Positions 45,762 through 57,767 of a stretch of DNA of 64,000 nt are shown in pieces. The DNA is from Uloborus plumipes. Lineage: Eukaryota; Arthropoda; Arachnida; Araneae; Uloboridae. Both the position numbers and the translations under genes were made by a program. The stretch spans positions 1 through 64,000 of the forward strand of contig JAXGGA010002213.1 of the NCBI GenBank assembly GCA_038373865.1, written 5' to 3'. How positions within the stretch are numbered: position 1 is the stretch's first letter; each line of letters begins with the position of its first letter. The notes below the pieces were generated by a model that made no database searches, was not told the origin of the DNA, and was given only the letters and a program-made list of their open reading frames with translations.

Positions 45762-48545
45762 AGGGTGGAGCGAAAAAAACAAAGTTTTTATTTTCGAATC
45801 GTAATAGTGCGGAAAAGTTGCGATTGGTGAAGAGTTACAAAACAAAACAAAAATTTTTGAAATCGGATAATATCTTCCGTTCCCGCAACGAGCCTGAAAT
45901 TTTGAAAAAATGAAAATTTTCATGTGTTTTTAGCGATTTTTTAAAATTTTTGTTTTAATGTTTTATTTTAATGCTCTTGGACAGAAAAGTTACGTTTGGT
46001 GAAGCCTTCTGAAATTTTGAAAAATATATTGAAATCGAATAATACCTTCTGATCCAGGAACAAGCCAGAAAAACCAAAAAATTATAAAACTTCAGCTTTT
46101 TTTGGGGTGATGAAAAAAAAAAATTAAAAAAAAAAATGTTCTCATTTTTTTTTTCTTTTTTACCCGGTATCATTGCGTAAAGCCTTTTAAAAAGCACTAT
46201 ATTACTCTTAAACATTAAATTTTTCTTGATTTTTCAGGTATCTTCTAAACATGCAAAACTACCATTTTTTACAACAATGAAACATTTTCAAGTAATCGAA
46301 AGTTACAAAATATTTTCCAAAATTTCTACAATCCAGTACAAAAATCCACTAAATAAAACACCCACTCCAAAAAAAAAGGCTACTTTTAATCACTAAACTA
46401 TCAACAATTTTAATACCTAATTATATACAGTTTATTAATCCCCTTTTGTAGTCTGTGCCTTCTATAATTATGTTACCTTACTTAACTTGACTACCCACAG
46501 AATCCTTTAACATTAATTTAATTAGAAACTTAATTTAAAATTAAAACTTCTTTAAAATTAAACCTAGTTAGGTTAGGTAGTGTATAGAATGAGACTGCAA
46601 AATGCAATTAAATATTCAGAAACTAACATATAATGAGGTAGGTATTAAAATAGTTAATCGTTTAGGGATAAAAAATATTGTTCATCTTATGAGTGAGTGT
46701 TTTGTTCAATGGATTTTTGTACTGAAAAAGTTAAACAAATTTAATAATTAGGTATGGGTATGAAGTTGTATGTAAATATTATGTATTATTTTTTTCTGTT
46801 TAGCTCCCAGTTGTTTTTTAATGGCGGTTTTATTTTTAATACGCTTTTACTAGTTTCCCATGCGGGTTTGTCAGTATGTATGTAACTCTGAATAAAAGAT
46901 AAAATTCACGTTCTTTAAAAATATAAAAGTGGTATATTTAATACTATTGTTAATACTAAAGGCTAAACTATATTATTACATGTTGATGTTATTGAATGCT
47001 ATTATTAGTACTAAAGGCTAAACTATATTACATGTTGATGTATTATAAGGTGCATGTAAACTTATAATTTGAAATGGTTTAAAGCTTTATAGTTAACTCT
47101 AAAAGCGTATTTTTTAGTTTTTTAAACTTAAATATAAATATTTATTTAAAAATAATTTTGTGTATGAAAAATTAGAAATCAAAAAAGTCTAAAATTTGTT
47201 TTGTCTTCTACACTAATAAATTCCTTATATTTATGGCTTTCATATGAAATGTGTTCCAAAATCATCACCGAGATGCTTATAGTAACCTTTTAAGCACAAG
47301 TTTCTCTGCAATCGTGTTTCAAATGTTCAATTGTCATGATACGTGTTTTAACATTTTTTGCACAAGGCTAATAGGGGTGTTTGGGGCAGTTGTGCCCTCT
47401 CCTTGTCAAATGCTTTCCAATCCTTATTTTTTGTTACACCTTGCCCCACTTTGCCTGGGACTGTGTTACTGTAGGCACCAAGATAACCTTAAAGCAAACT
47501 AAAAGCAACTAAAAAGCAAAAAATAATAGATAACATTTACATAAAATTTTTTACCCATACCTAATTATTAAATTTGTTTAACTTTTTCAGTACAAAATCC
47601 ATTGAACAAACCACTCACTCATAAGATGAACAATATTTTTTATCCCTAAACGATCAACTATTTTAATACCTACCTCATTATATGTTAGTTTCTGAATTTT
47701 TAATTGCATTTTGCAGTCTCATTCTATACACTACCTAACCTAACTAGGTTTAATTTTAAAGAAGTTTTAATTTTAAAATTAGTTTCTAATTAAATTAATG
47801 TTAAAGGATTCTGTGGGTAGTCAGTTAAGTTAGGTAACATAATTATAGAAGGCACAGACTACAAAAGGGGATTAAGAAACTGTATATAATTAGTTATGTA
47901 TTAAAATTGTTCATAGTTTAGTGATTAAAATTAGCCTTTTTTTGGAGTGGGTGTTTTATTTAGTGGATTTTTTTACTGGATTGCAAACATTTTGGAAAAT
48001 ATTTTATAACTTTTGATTATTTGGAAATGTTTCATTGTTGTAAAAAATGGTAGTTTTGCATGTTTAGAAGACACTTGAAAAATCAAGAAAAAAATTAATG
48101 TTTAAGAGTAATATAGTGCTTTTTAAAAGGCTTTACGCTATGATACCGGGTAAAAAAGAAAAAAAAAATGAGAACATATTTTTTTTAATTTTTTTCATTA
48201 CCCCAAAAAAAGCTGAAATTTTATAATTTTTTGGTTTTTCTGGCTTTTTCCTGGATCAGAAGGTATTATTCGATTTCAATATATTTTTCAAAATTTCAGA
48301 AAGCTTCACCAAACGTAATTTTTCGTCCAAGAGCATTAAAATAAAACATTAAAGCAAAAATTTTGAAAAATCGCTAAAAACACATGAAAATTTTCATTTT
48401 TTCAAAATTTCAGGCTCGTTGCGGGAACGGAAGATATTATCCGATTTCAAAAATTTTTGTTTTGTTTTGTAACTCTTCACCAATCGCAACTTTTCCGCAC
48501 TATTACGATTCGAAAATAAAAACTTTGTTTTTTTCGCTCCACCCT
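45762..48545. mobile_element. Foldback element, copy 1 (arms about 1.03 kb)
   Basis: It begins AGGGTGGAGCGAAAAAAAC and ends in the exact reverse complement. The arms (45762 to about 46800 and about 47515-48545) are inverted repeats of each other over roughly 1 kb with modest divergence, surrounding a loop of about 0.7 kb. The same arms and loop occur in copy 2 at 58361-61216. The loop contains an extra TIR insertion (46842-47107). It inserted into a CA-rich part of a transposase fragment; flanking ACACAC on both sides prevents an exact target duplication call. No recognisable transposase. Confidence 0.88.
46842..47107. mobile_element. Candidate small TIR element in the foldback loop
   Basis: CGCTTTTA at the left and TAAAAGCG at the right are inverted and each is bordered by TA. 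Copy 2 lacks this segment, going from a GGCGGTTTT-like region directly to the TATTTAAAAATAATTTTG-like region, which supports insertion. It contains a 55-bp tandem duplication (CTAAAGGCTAAACTATATTA at about 46956 and 47011). Confidence 0.5.
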
Positions 48546-48556
48546 AACACACACAC

Positions 48557-48767
<211 letters not shown>

Positions 48768-49136
48768 AAATAATTTTACATTAGAACATAACTTAAATTA
48801 TAAAGTTATTGATTACTTCATATCAGCTAAAGGTTTTATACTAAACAATGATAGGATAAGACCTTAGAAAGTGCACCTTAGCTATATACTCTGCTATTCA
48901 TAATGAAGCCCGATTTTGCTTTGAATATTTCTTCCGATGGTCTTGCACTGTCTGTAAATGAATTGTTTTTTCAACTCAATCTAGGTAAACTGGCGGTTAA
49001 ATTCTTCAACCTACTTGATTCCTCTTCCAGTTTTTTTTAAAAATCGGTCTTGTAACATCTATTTCTTTTAAGAGGCGTTCTTTATTTTACCAAGAATCGG
49101 GGCCAGGTTAGAAAGTTTTTTGCTATCTCTCAGGTA

Positions 49137-49364
49137 CCGTAAAGTCGGGTTACTTGGACCCTAGTGGGTTACTTGAGCCCATTACAGTAAAATGATAAAA
49201 TCTAGGTTTGATACTTATTAGTTGAAGACTTGCACGTAGTTCCTCGTTTCTCCGCAAGGTAGAAGCACTCTGCAATATCTAACCCTAGTACCAAACCCAG
49301 ATTTTATCATTTTACTGTGGGCTCAAGTAACCTCCTTGTGGGTCCAAGTAACCCGACTTTACGG
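49137..49364. mobile_element. Palindromic MITE with CCGTAAAGTCGGG ends
   Basis: The first and last roughly 70 bases are inverted repeats: CCGTAAAGTCGGGTTACTTG then GACCC at each end, with AGTAAAATGATAAAATCT further in. TA borders both ends (49135-49136, 49365-49366). The loop is about 80 bp. Its outer end resembles the 30588-31872 element. Confidence 0.85.
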
Positions 49365-50541
49365 TAGTTTTTTTGACCTGCAACTAAACCTACAAAGAGG
49401 CAGAACTTTACTAAGAAAGTATATCTAATAATTTTTTATTTAATATTTTTAAATAACTTCACTATCAAGATCATCTTCCATACTCCAATAGGCATTTTTT
49501 GTGTCAATCTCTTTCTAAGCGTATTCGTGCACCCAAACACATACTCTACATTAGTTCATACCTACATACCACAAATGGTTTATAAATTAATACCTACATA
49601 AAAGTGAATTGAGGAAGCAATTCGGAAATCTCTGAAACAATACCGCACATAAAAATAGCAGAAATTATTTTAAGAAAAAAAAAAAACTACTAAAGCATAT
49701 GAGATACTATGGAAACTACATTTAAAGTTCAAACAAAAACTGACATATATGCAAATAGAAAAATGTATAAATCAAAATAAAGTGATTTAAAAAATTTGAT
49801 TTCAAATGCATTAAATAACTACTTCAATTTCTTCAAATAAATTTTGCGCAAGTTCAAAAATACCTCTTCCGTTTTAATTCACGGCAATCGAATTGAAATT
49901 GGAAATAAAATAAGACAATTGGCGTACGGCGTCTATTCTTGCTGTCATTGCACCCACAGATTACTTGGAAAGCAAACAGATAGAGAAAAATAAATACACC
50001 AGCGAATAAATGTCACGATAAAGTTTGAAATAAAGTGTCTTGACCTGGAAAGAAAACATTTTTGCCTTATTTCAATCTTGCGACGGGCGGTGTTACTAAT
50101 AGTGAAGGACAGAAACGGAAAATTGATGAAAATAAAACCATTAACAATTAAATAAAATGCAATCTGCAAGCCACATTCAAACAGTGAAAAAAAAATAATA
50201 AGGAAAATGAATCATACATTGCATTTAATTTTTTTCTTCTATTTTTTCATATATCATTCTAATTCATTCCATTAATTTAGACATATAAACATAAACATAC
50301 TTATGTAGTTCCTCGTATGGCGATAGACGATGTATTAAGCTAATAGTTTACGCAAGCAAATAAGTATTTTAAACTTCTTAGTCACAAAAATTGGAAATAT
50401 TTTTACAAGCCTAGGCTTATGGCAAAAATATGCTTAATATTCGTTAAATAAGACTATCAAAAGCTTTTGAATAAGCAAAAAACGTTTAAAACATCCAAAA
50501 AAAAAAAAAAAAACATAATACATACTCAAATAAAATCTTAC

Positions 50542-50577
50542 CTCTAAAAGCTTTCTTTTATCGCTCATGTTACTCAT
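50542..50577 (-). CDS. SLC38A11: SLC38A11-like, exon 1 (first coding exon)
   Basis: Codes MSNMSDKRKLLE and ends in a good donor (GAG/gtaaga) in phase 0. A second in-frame ATG at 50568 could also serve as start; I chose the upstream one, which has an A at -3. The 5' UTR extends upstream into 50578 and beyond, but its start is unknown. The assignment rests on phase agreement with exon 2 and on position, since this leader is not conserved. Confidence 0.72.
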
Positions 50578-51202
50578 TTCGCTTGAAAATAGTTATCTTG
50601 CATAATTTTTACTGGGCTATCTTAATTTATTCCAAAAAATATTAAAACAATATAGAAAACAACTCAGTAATAAGAGTCAAGAGCATTACTTCATAACTTA
50701 TATCACGACGGTATGTTTTGAAAAACACAGAAATAAAAAAAACAGACATAAATTTCACAGGAAGTTACACGTACGGAGACACATATCTATACTTTGTGTC
50801 GATAAACCGGAACTAAACAATTCGCACAAAGAAGAACGATACTAATGCATAGATCCGTATTAGTAGAAATTCCCTTCTAAAACAGAAAAGAAATATTTTT
50901 ATCAACACACCTGATAAACACAATGCATCTGAGATTTAGCCTGAAAAGAAATGGATTGCTTGGCAACCACATAAACATAATGTAAATTTTAAAGTTTCAT
51001 AGTTCAAAACGTGCTACTAATAATAAAAGTAGCTTCTAAACGATAACGGCTAGTTATGTCAACGGATAAGAACAGAGCCTCTAAATAAACACAAAAATTT
51101 TATATTTGAGGGTAAAAAAACCTCTCATTTTCAACAGTAGCAAATTTATTAAATAGGGAGTATGACCATGACAGTCAAAATATCTCTTCCAAAGGTCATT
51201 AA
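50578..51202 (-). other. 5' flank of the SLC38A11-like gene
   Basis: AT-rich sequence up to the piggyBac-like element at 51203. It presumably holds 5' UTR and promoter. I could not place a TATA box or initiator with confidence. Confidence 0.45.
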
Positions 51203-51537
51203 CCTTTTAACTGTCATGCCCGAGATAATCTTGGGCACAGCACTGGTGTTCGAAAATGTCCCGCCCGAGTATTACTCGGGGTAATTTTTTTTTTTTTTTT
51301 TGAGTGCATCGTATTGTTATATTCGAATATATATCGGGAGACGTTTATTTCGGCTTCATCTCTGTCAAACCCGACTGTTTCTCGGGTTTGTGCTTGGAAA
51401 AGTGTTTCCAGTTATGCCACACAAGACTGAATTACTGAAAGGTATTCACTATTATTTATTTAATTTTTTTTTTCATTTATTTATTTTTTAGAAAATAATT
51501 ATTATTTTTTTTTTATTTTTAGAAAATAATGCTCCAT

Positions 51538-54120
51538 TACTAGCGCAGCCAGGATTTCCTTCTGGGGGGGGGGGGGGTATTTTTTTCATCATACCCATCC
51601 TTATGTGTACGCATATCAATTTTTCACGATCAGATATATAACTCAAAAACATAAGTACAAATGCGACTGTCACCACTTTCTTCGCCGCACCGTAACGGTT
51701 AGTTTTCGCATTCAAAAGTAATATTTACACATAGCTATATAAAAGTATAAATTCATTTCAATATTCAAGGCTTGTAACTGTCGTATACATCAGAATCAGA
51801 TGTTTCTGCATTACTAGGCAGCGTTTTTTTTTTTTTTTTTTTTTTTTTTTTTGGCATGTTAGCATAATTTTAGAAATAAAATCATTTTAAAGGATAATAT
51901 GGAAATCATGTTTCATTTGATTATTTGCCTCATAAGCGACAAAAAGTAACAAATACAAACGACTGAATAAAAATATTGAACTCTTGTTTATTTGCACACA
52001 AACAACATTTATACTTTAAAACTATGTTAGAGCAATACACTGCGAATTCATTTCACTGCATTCTACCGAATTCAAACGAATGTAAAACAAAGGATCAACT
52101 AAACCATTATAATATGGCTTCGAAAACGAGAAATATAAACAAATTATGATATTCAGGGCAATAAAAATTCAAATGACATATATTTATCAGAGAGATATAA
52201 ACGTATGAAAAGATAAATTGTTACAATATTTTAAAAATATGCATAAAATATAAATGTAAAAAATAAAATAAAAGTGAAAAGGAAACATAAGTAAACTATA
52301 GACGTGAGTTCTTTAACAGTGGACTTTTGGGATCGGGATAAGAAATGAACCTTTAACCCTATTATATGGTGATTACAACTTACAAAGCAATATGTAGTCT
52401 GCGTAACTTTTGTGCCAGCTGGTTTAGGACGTCATCTTCACGGATTTGAATTCGGTCATAAATGTAATCCGTAGACAGTCTATTTAAACGCTCTTCACCA
52501 GTGTATTTCTTAAATATGTTTCCAAAAATTTTAAAGAAGAGAAAGACCTTTCAGGCGTGCATGTCGTTACAGGAATTGTAGCAGAAATGGTGAGGAGAGA
52601 CTTTATTGTTGGTAAGAGCTCAGCGTTGCAGTGTTGCAAAGCTTCAAGTGGCTTTTTGGGTTTTTTTTCCTTCACCATTTCTTGCCAAAGAATAATTTCC
52701 CTCAATAAACTTGGAGAGTCAAGCTTATGAAATTCCGCTAGTTTCATAACACCAGAAATGTCTTCCTCGCTCTTATCTATATTCTCCTTTAACAAAATCT
52801 GAAAGGGTGTTAAGATTTTCTCATGAGCTTCAAATTTTTCGTACAGTGCTTGAATAGTATTTTCCAGGAAAGAAATGAACAAAGATCGTCGGAAATATTC
52901 TTCAACCATATCGGCTGGGACATTATCTCTCTTTGCCTGCCGCCATTCCATCCTTCCTTTGAAATGATGACATCTAATTCAGCACAAATATCACTTTTTT
53001 TTTGAAAATATGAGAAAATGTTTGCTCTGCGTTACTTCGTATTTCCTCCAGCTTTGATTTCACAATCATAGCAGATTTTACTGCAGTTATGAGGTCCAGA
53101 TTTTGTGTTGCAAATATATACTCTATGGCGTGGTCAACGAAAATACGTGATCAACCACAAAAAGGCTCACCAAGAAGTCACACTTAAGTACAGCACTCTG
53201 AAGAAGCTGGGCTTCGGTAGCTGTTTTTGTGTCAGCCCATTTTTGTATTTCTTTCCAAGGATGAAAGCAGAGGGTTAAGAAGCTCAATAAAAGTTGTCAC
53301 TGCGCAGTGGCGCTCAAGCCATCGAGTGGGGCAGATTCTCTTTAATTTTTCTTTTTTTGTTTCTTCAGATGCCGTTGTAATCTCAGCTGTTAACACTGCT
53401 TGGCGCTTCGGAGTGTTAAAAAAATTTTGTGCCCTCTCAATAACACCAATGCAATGCCTAATTGCTTGAACAGAACATCCTTCAGAGATGCAAATATTCA
53501 AGCAATGCGAGCTACAATGCACATATATAGCCCTCGGATACTTCTCTAGGATTGAGTGCTTGAACACCCTTTATGTGCCCGCTTATAGCCCTTGCACCAT
53601 CATAACCTTCACCAACCATATGTTGAGGCTGCAGATTTAGGTCTCGATTGTTTTCGTTATTATTGCAGCTAGTCCCTTTCCAGTTACATCAGTTATATAA
53701 ATAAATTGCAAGAATTCTTCGCGAACATTACCCTCCTCGACAAATCTGACGCAGAACGCCATTTGGGTTAATTGTACTGACATCAGTCGTTTCGTCCACT
53801 TGAATAGAAAACCACTGAGCCTTTCTTACTTGCTCAATGAGCTTTCCGAGGATAATGCTGTTGAATGATTTTTTTCTTCCGTAGTTGAACTTTTATTAGT
53901 AAGGGGTAAAACCTTCTAGGGGGGTTCACCCCTAAAAAACCCCCTCGCTGTACCCCTGGGCCATTGGCTATTCGAAACGAAAAATATTCGGCCGTCCTTG
54001 AACAATCGGCATCTGTCCTTTCTTTCTTTCTTTTCTTTTTAGGTTCAACTACAAAAGAAAAACAAAATCATACCTTCTGGGGGGGGGGGATTTAACACCC
54101 CCCCCCTCGCTGCGCCAGTG
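51538..54120 (-). mobile_element. hAT element with degraded transposase
   Basis: The exact octamer TGCTCCAT flanks both ends (51530-51537 and 54121-54128). The ends TACTAGCGCAGCCAGG and, reverse-complemented, CACTGGCGCAGCGAGG are inverted repeats with three mismatches. G/C homopolymers lie just inside each end. It holds hAT transposase coding remains on the - strand. It is nested in the piggyBac-like element and therefore younger. Confidence 0.92.
52390..53890 (-). pseudogene. hAT transposase (ZMYM/DUF4371-like), broken
   Basis: In - strand order: QWFSIQVDETTDVSTINPNG with the first catalytic aspartate (about 53820-53760), EGYDGARAISG (about 53615), VHCSSHCLNICISEGCSVQA (53567-53232), ERAQNFFNTPKRQAVL, and KRICPTRWLERHCAVTTFIE. 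The C-terminal part at 52951-52484 ends TCTPERSFSSLKFLETYLRN, then continues in another frame as GEERLNRLSTDYIYDRIQIR. These are the usual hAT blocks, including the C-terminal dimerisation domain. Several frame shifts and stops break it. Confidence 0.88.
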
Positions 54121-54347
54121 TGCTCCATTATAAGCGAACTTTACAACTGCCATGTTGAGTGGCAGCCGCCTCAATCAAATATGCAGTGGCTACAAAACTT
54201 TAAATATTTTACCCATGTGCTTCAAAATATCAATTTTTAACGACTAAGTATATTTTATTTTGTACTAAACATTTGATTCTTGCAATAAAAAAATTTGACA
54301 ATTTGTGCGCCCAAATCATCAAAATAATTTGACAGTTAAAGGGTTAA

Positions 54348-56268
54348 AAATATTCAAAGAAAAAATTCAGTGATTAAAATGAAAAAAAAAGGGGGAAAAC
54401 TCTGAACTCAAGTTACGATTTTCGCAATCATGAATTGCGATAGTGTGTGTTTGTGTGTAAGTTTGTAGGCACGCATGTGTGTTGGCGTGTAGGTATCTGC
54501 GTGTGTGTGTGTGTAGAAATTGAACACCACCGCCCAGGCGGAACGGAGTCCTCAGACCAGAGTAGTGGTCCCACACTTGCAGGGCCGGAAAGAAGATGGT
54601 GGTCGCGGAGGCACCCAGTCAAAAATAAAACGAAGCCAACTGTAGTCCAAATGACAGTAATAAGAAATTCGCTCATTGCTTTAAAAGAAAAATCTTGATA
54701 ATCGTTTGATGAAATAGTGAATAATTTCGGTGAATATTTCTTTGTTTGTTGCGTTAACTAGCTACGATAATTTTACAGCATAACCTTTAAAACTCGTACA
54801 TCTCAAATTGGTTTGAATAAACTTTTATATTTCAATTCTTTAAAAGCTACATTTCTGAAAAACAGGGAATGGCAATGACGTCTTGCTGACGATCACATGA
54901 GTTTTAAAAGTTTCGTAAACAGAGAAAATATTGAATGCGTTAAGAACAACCCACTTAAAATTATGCTTAATAATGTAATCAATGGTTTTGTACGCATACG
55001 TAAAGGATAATTTTTACATAAATTTTGCGCAAATAAACTGATGAACGAAAAATACACGAAAAAATGAACAAAGTACCGTAATACCCAGCATTAACCGGCA
55101 TGCCGCAAAATTTCGGAGTCACTAGATTTTCAGCAACCTTGATCTGGTCTTTTTCGGCATGTCGTAAAACTTGTCTATTTTTGACGAAAAGTAAACTAAC
55201 AATACTATATCAATAATTCTGTCGAGAAAATCTAATCGACTACAAATAACTTTATAAGAAAATGAATTCAAACAAAACAAACACTTCCAGTCCTAACATG
55301 GATACATTTTGTAAGTTCAATATTAATTTAATATAACTAATCACTGTATAAAAATTTATACATTGAAATTCAGTTTACCGCTTAAAAAGAAGCAGCATAC
55401 AAAATTAATTATAAATGATTTACAATTACTATGAATGCTTCACTCTTAAAACCAGAGGAGCCATATGGGTGATTATATTCCCCATAGAGTGAAAATACGG
55501 TACTTCAGGGTGCCATCAGGCTAGCCATGCTAGCTAGAAAGTAAGGATTCGATGCCATTTGCCACTTCACTGAATGAATGGTTCTAGTGAAGGTGCCATT
55601 AGCCTATCAACAGCAGAACGTAGATAATAGTGCATGCGCTCTAACTTATTTAAACCCATTTTAATGACGAACGGTCTCTAAGTTGCAACTAAAGAAATTG
55701 CTTTACCGCTTACATTGAATATAACTGGATTTAGTCTTGCATTATCTTCTATAACTCTCTCGTAAGTGAGGCATTTTATCATATTTCACTATTAGGTTTT
55801 TCCAACATGTAATTGTTTCACAGTAAGTTGACTACTGCGTACCGTTCTGCTTACCGTTATAACATTGTAATGTCTTGCATTTTCTATCATTCATAAACGT
55901 TACCTTAAACATATGTATCGGTATTTAACTTGAATATTAAATGAGCAATATTTACTAAGCAAAATACTTGAATTAGCTGATATTAAAATTCAAAAAGAAA
56001 GAAAAAGAAAAAAAAAAAAAAAACTGATTCAACTGCTAATTAGCAAGAAATAGAAATTATAATTTTTTAAACTCCACAACCTCATTTTCTAAAAATAACA
56101 AGTTTCATTTGCTTATATTGTCATGAATCTAGCAGATTTTCATCAAAAATACTTATTTTTAACCGAAATAAAATTGCTGTTTCGCTCTCGACTGAGTAAC
56201 GACAGTGCGTAGACAAGTATGAAAAAAGAAATACTATCTCTCTTCTCTCTTTTTTCATTCATCATATA
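54348..56268. other. Intergenic DNA upstream of the SLC38A11-like gene
   Basis: Contains a GT-rich microsatellite patch at 54440-54515, an orphan open frame with one hydrophobic helix (54676-54428, - strand) that I cannot identify, and a half-site resembling a pogo-type end near 55076-55170 (GGCATGCCGCAAAATTTCGG, then GGCATGTCGTAAA). The remainder is AT-rich with nothing recognised. Confidence 0.5.
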
Positions 56269-56270
56269 TA

Positions 56271-57765
56271 CACTGGTTATCATAAATTAAGGAAAAATCA
56301 CAAAAATCGCGATAACTCCCTGAAAAATAATCCAAATCATACAAAATTTGAATATGTTGCTAAGTAAGAGTTGCTGAATAAAACTATGTTATGCAAATTA
56401 GTGGTGCTGCAATCGGAGTACGTCATCTTCGAGGAGCTTAAAAAACCACGTTTGAGAGCAAGTATATAAATCTCGCCGTGATACTACCAAAAGAAATCTG
56501 AGATAGCCAACTCGTAGCTATGACTTCTAGGCATCATTTACCTGCAGAACTAAGATGCAGAACCACTGGGAGACTAGAGGCAGGACAAAGTCAAACAGAA
56601 GTGGCCAGGTGGCTAAATGTGAGTCCTTCTGTGGTTCATAGACTTGAGTTAATTTTTGACCACAAGTTCGGCATCCAGGAGGCTCAGTCAAGGACGGTCA
56701 ATAGCTACGACGGGGCGCTGATGACCGATATTTGAGGTTATGTGCACGCAGGAGTAGATCTGCTACTCCGACTCTTCTCAGATCCTCCCTGGCTGCAGCC
56801 ACCGGAAGGTTGGTGTCAACTTCTACCGTGCGTAGAAGGCTTCACGAAGGTGGTCTGTATGCGAGACGACCAGTTATTTGTGTGCCGTTGTCATCACGCT
56901 ACAGGAGGGACCGATTGCAGTGGGCACGACAACATGTTCATTAGACGCATGACCAATGGAGGGTTGTACACTTTACGGACGAGTCTAGATTTAGTCTAGA
57001 AAGTGATAGTAGGCGTCATTTGATATGGAGGGAACCTGGAACTCGTTATCATCCGTCAAACATTCGCGAAAGAGATGCATACGGAAGAGGCAGTGTCTGT
57101 GTTTGGGGTGGCATCTCTTTTGGTGGACGCACAGACCTCCATGTCTTTCCCAGGGAAACCGTAAATGCTCATATTTATTAGGATGACATCCTTGATACTT
57201 ATGTTCGCCCATACGCTGGGGCAATAGGTGATGCATTCCTGCTACAGGACGATAACGCAAGACCGCACCCAGCTCGCATCATAGATGATTATCTGGAACA
57301 CGCTACAATTCTGCGCATGGAGTGGCCAGCTCGTTCCCCGGACTTGAATCCTATCGAGCACGTTTGGGACGCTTTAGGGAGACGTATTGCTGCCTTCAAC
57401 CCACCCCCTCAAACCCTTGCCACGCTTGCTACTGCTTTGCAAGATCAGTGGCTCTTGCTTCCTGTAGAATTGCTAGACCGAATAATTGACAGCATCACAT
57501 ATCGCTGCTCGTGCTATATTGCTGTTAGAGAGGATCATATACCACATTGAAGGTACTTCCCCAATATCAAACTGCCACCTCAAATTTGTTCGTTTTGTAA
57601 GTGCATTACTTTTTATAATACCATAATTGTCTGGTAATTTCTTTGGATGTTATTTTATACCTTACTATGTGTTGTACAATGTGGCCAAGTTTCATAAAAA
57701 CCTACAAGTAACTTCTTGAGTAATCGTCATTTTTGTGGTGTTTCCTTAATTTTTGATAACCAGTG
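56271..57765 (+). mobile_element. Full-length Tc1 element, recently inactivated
   Basis: Ends are CACTGGTTATCATAAATTAA (left) and, reverse-complemented, CACTGGTTATCAAAAATTAA (right), bordered by TA (56269-56270, 57766-57767). The 1495-bp length is normal for Tc1 elements. The inside is one transposase gene on the + strand that has only one frame shift and two stop codons. Confidence 0.93.
56520..57550 (+). pseudogene. Tc1 transposase, DD34E, with two nonsense codons
   Basis: The N-terminus (MTSRHHLPAELRCRTTGRLE then AGQSQTEVARWLNVSPSVVH) is the first helix-turn-helix. After a frame shift between about 56650 and 56735 a second region follows (STSTVRRRLHEGGLYARRP). From 56732 to 57550 one frame runs to the end with just two TAG stops, at about 56942 and 57179; both replace expected tryptophans (HW-THDQW and YW-DDIL contexts). 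The catalytic triad is visible: HFTDESRFSL, LQDDNARPH and RSPDLNPIEHVWD. About 340 residues, as usual for Tc1. Confidence 0.93.
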
Positions 57766-57767
57766 TA

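Larger units (their letters stand above)
51203..54343. mobile_element. piggyBac-like element split by a hAT insertion
   Basis: TTAA borders both ends (51199-51202 and 54344-54347). The ends CCTTTTAACTGTCA and, reverse-complemented, CCCTTTAACTGTCA form a 14-bp inverted repeat like those of piggyBac-type elements, which integrate at TTAA. Without the hAT the element is about 550 bp. Near the left end CCCGAG occurs several times in both orientations (51220-51280, 51370-51385). No piggyBac transposase remains. Confidence 0.8.

Noticed and set aside
45606..45923. Repeated open frame (KIFIFSKFQARCGNGRYYPI) seen in the arms of both foldback elements
   Set aside because: It appears four times only because the arms are copies of each other. 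It runs out through the terminal repeat, has no known domain, and its length differs in each copy.
47251..47502. 83-codon open frame in the foldback loop
   Set aside because: The equivalent loop of copy 2 does not keep this frame; differences between the loops include indels that are not multiples of three.
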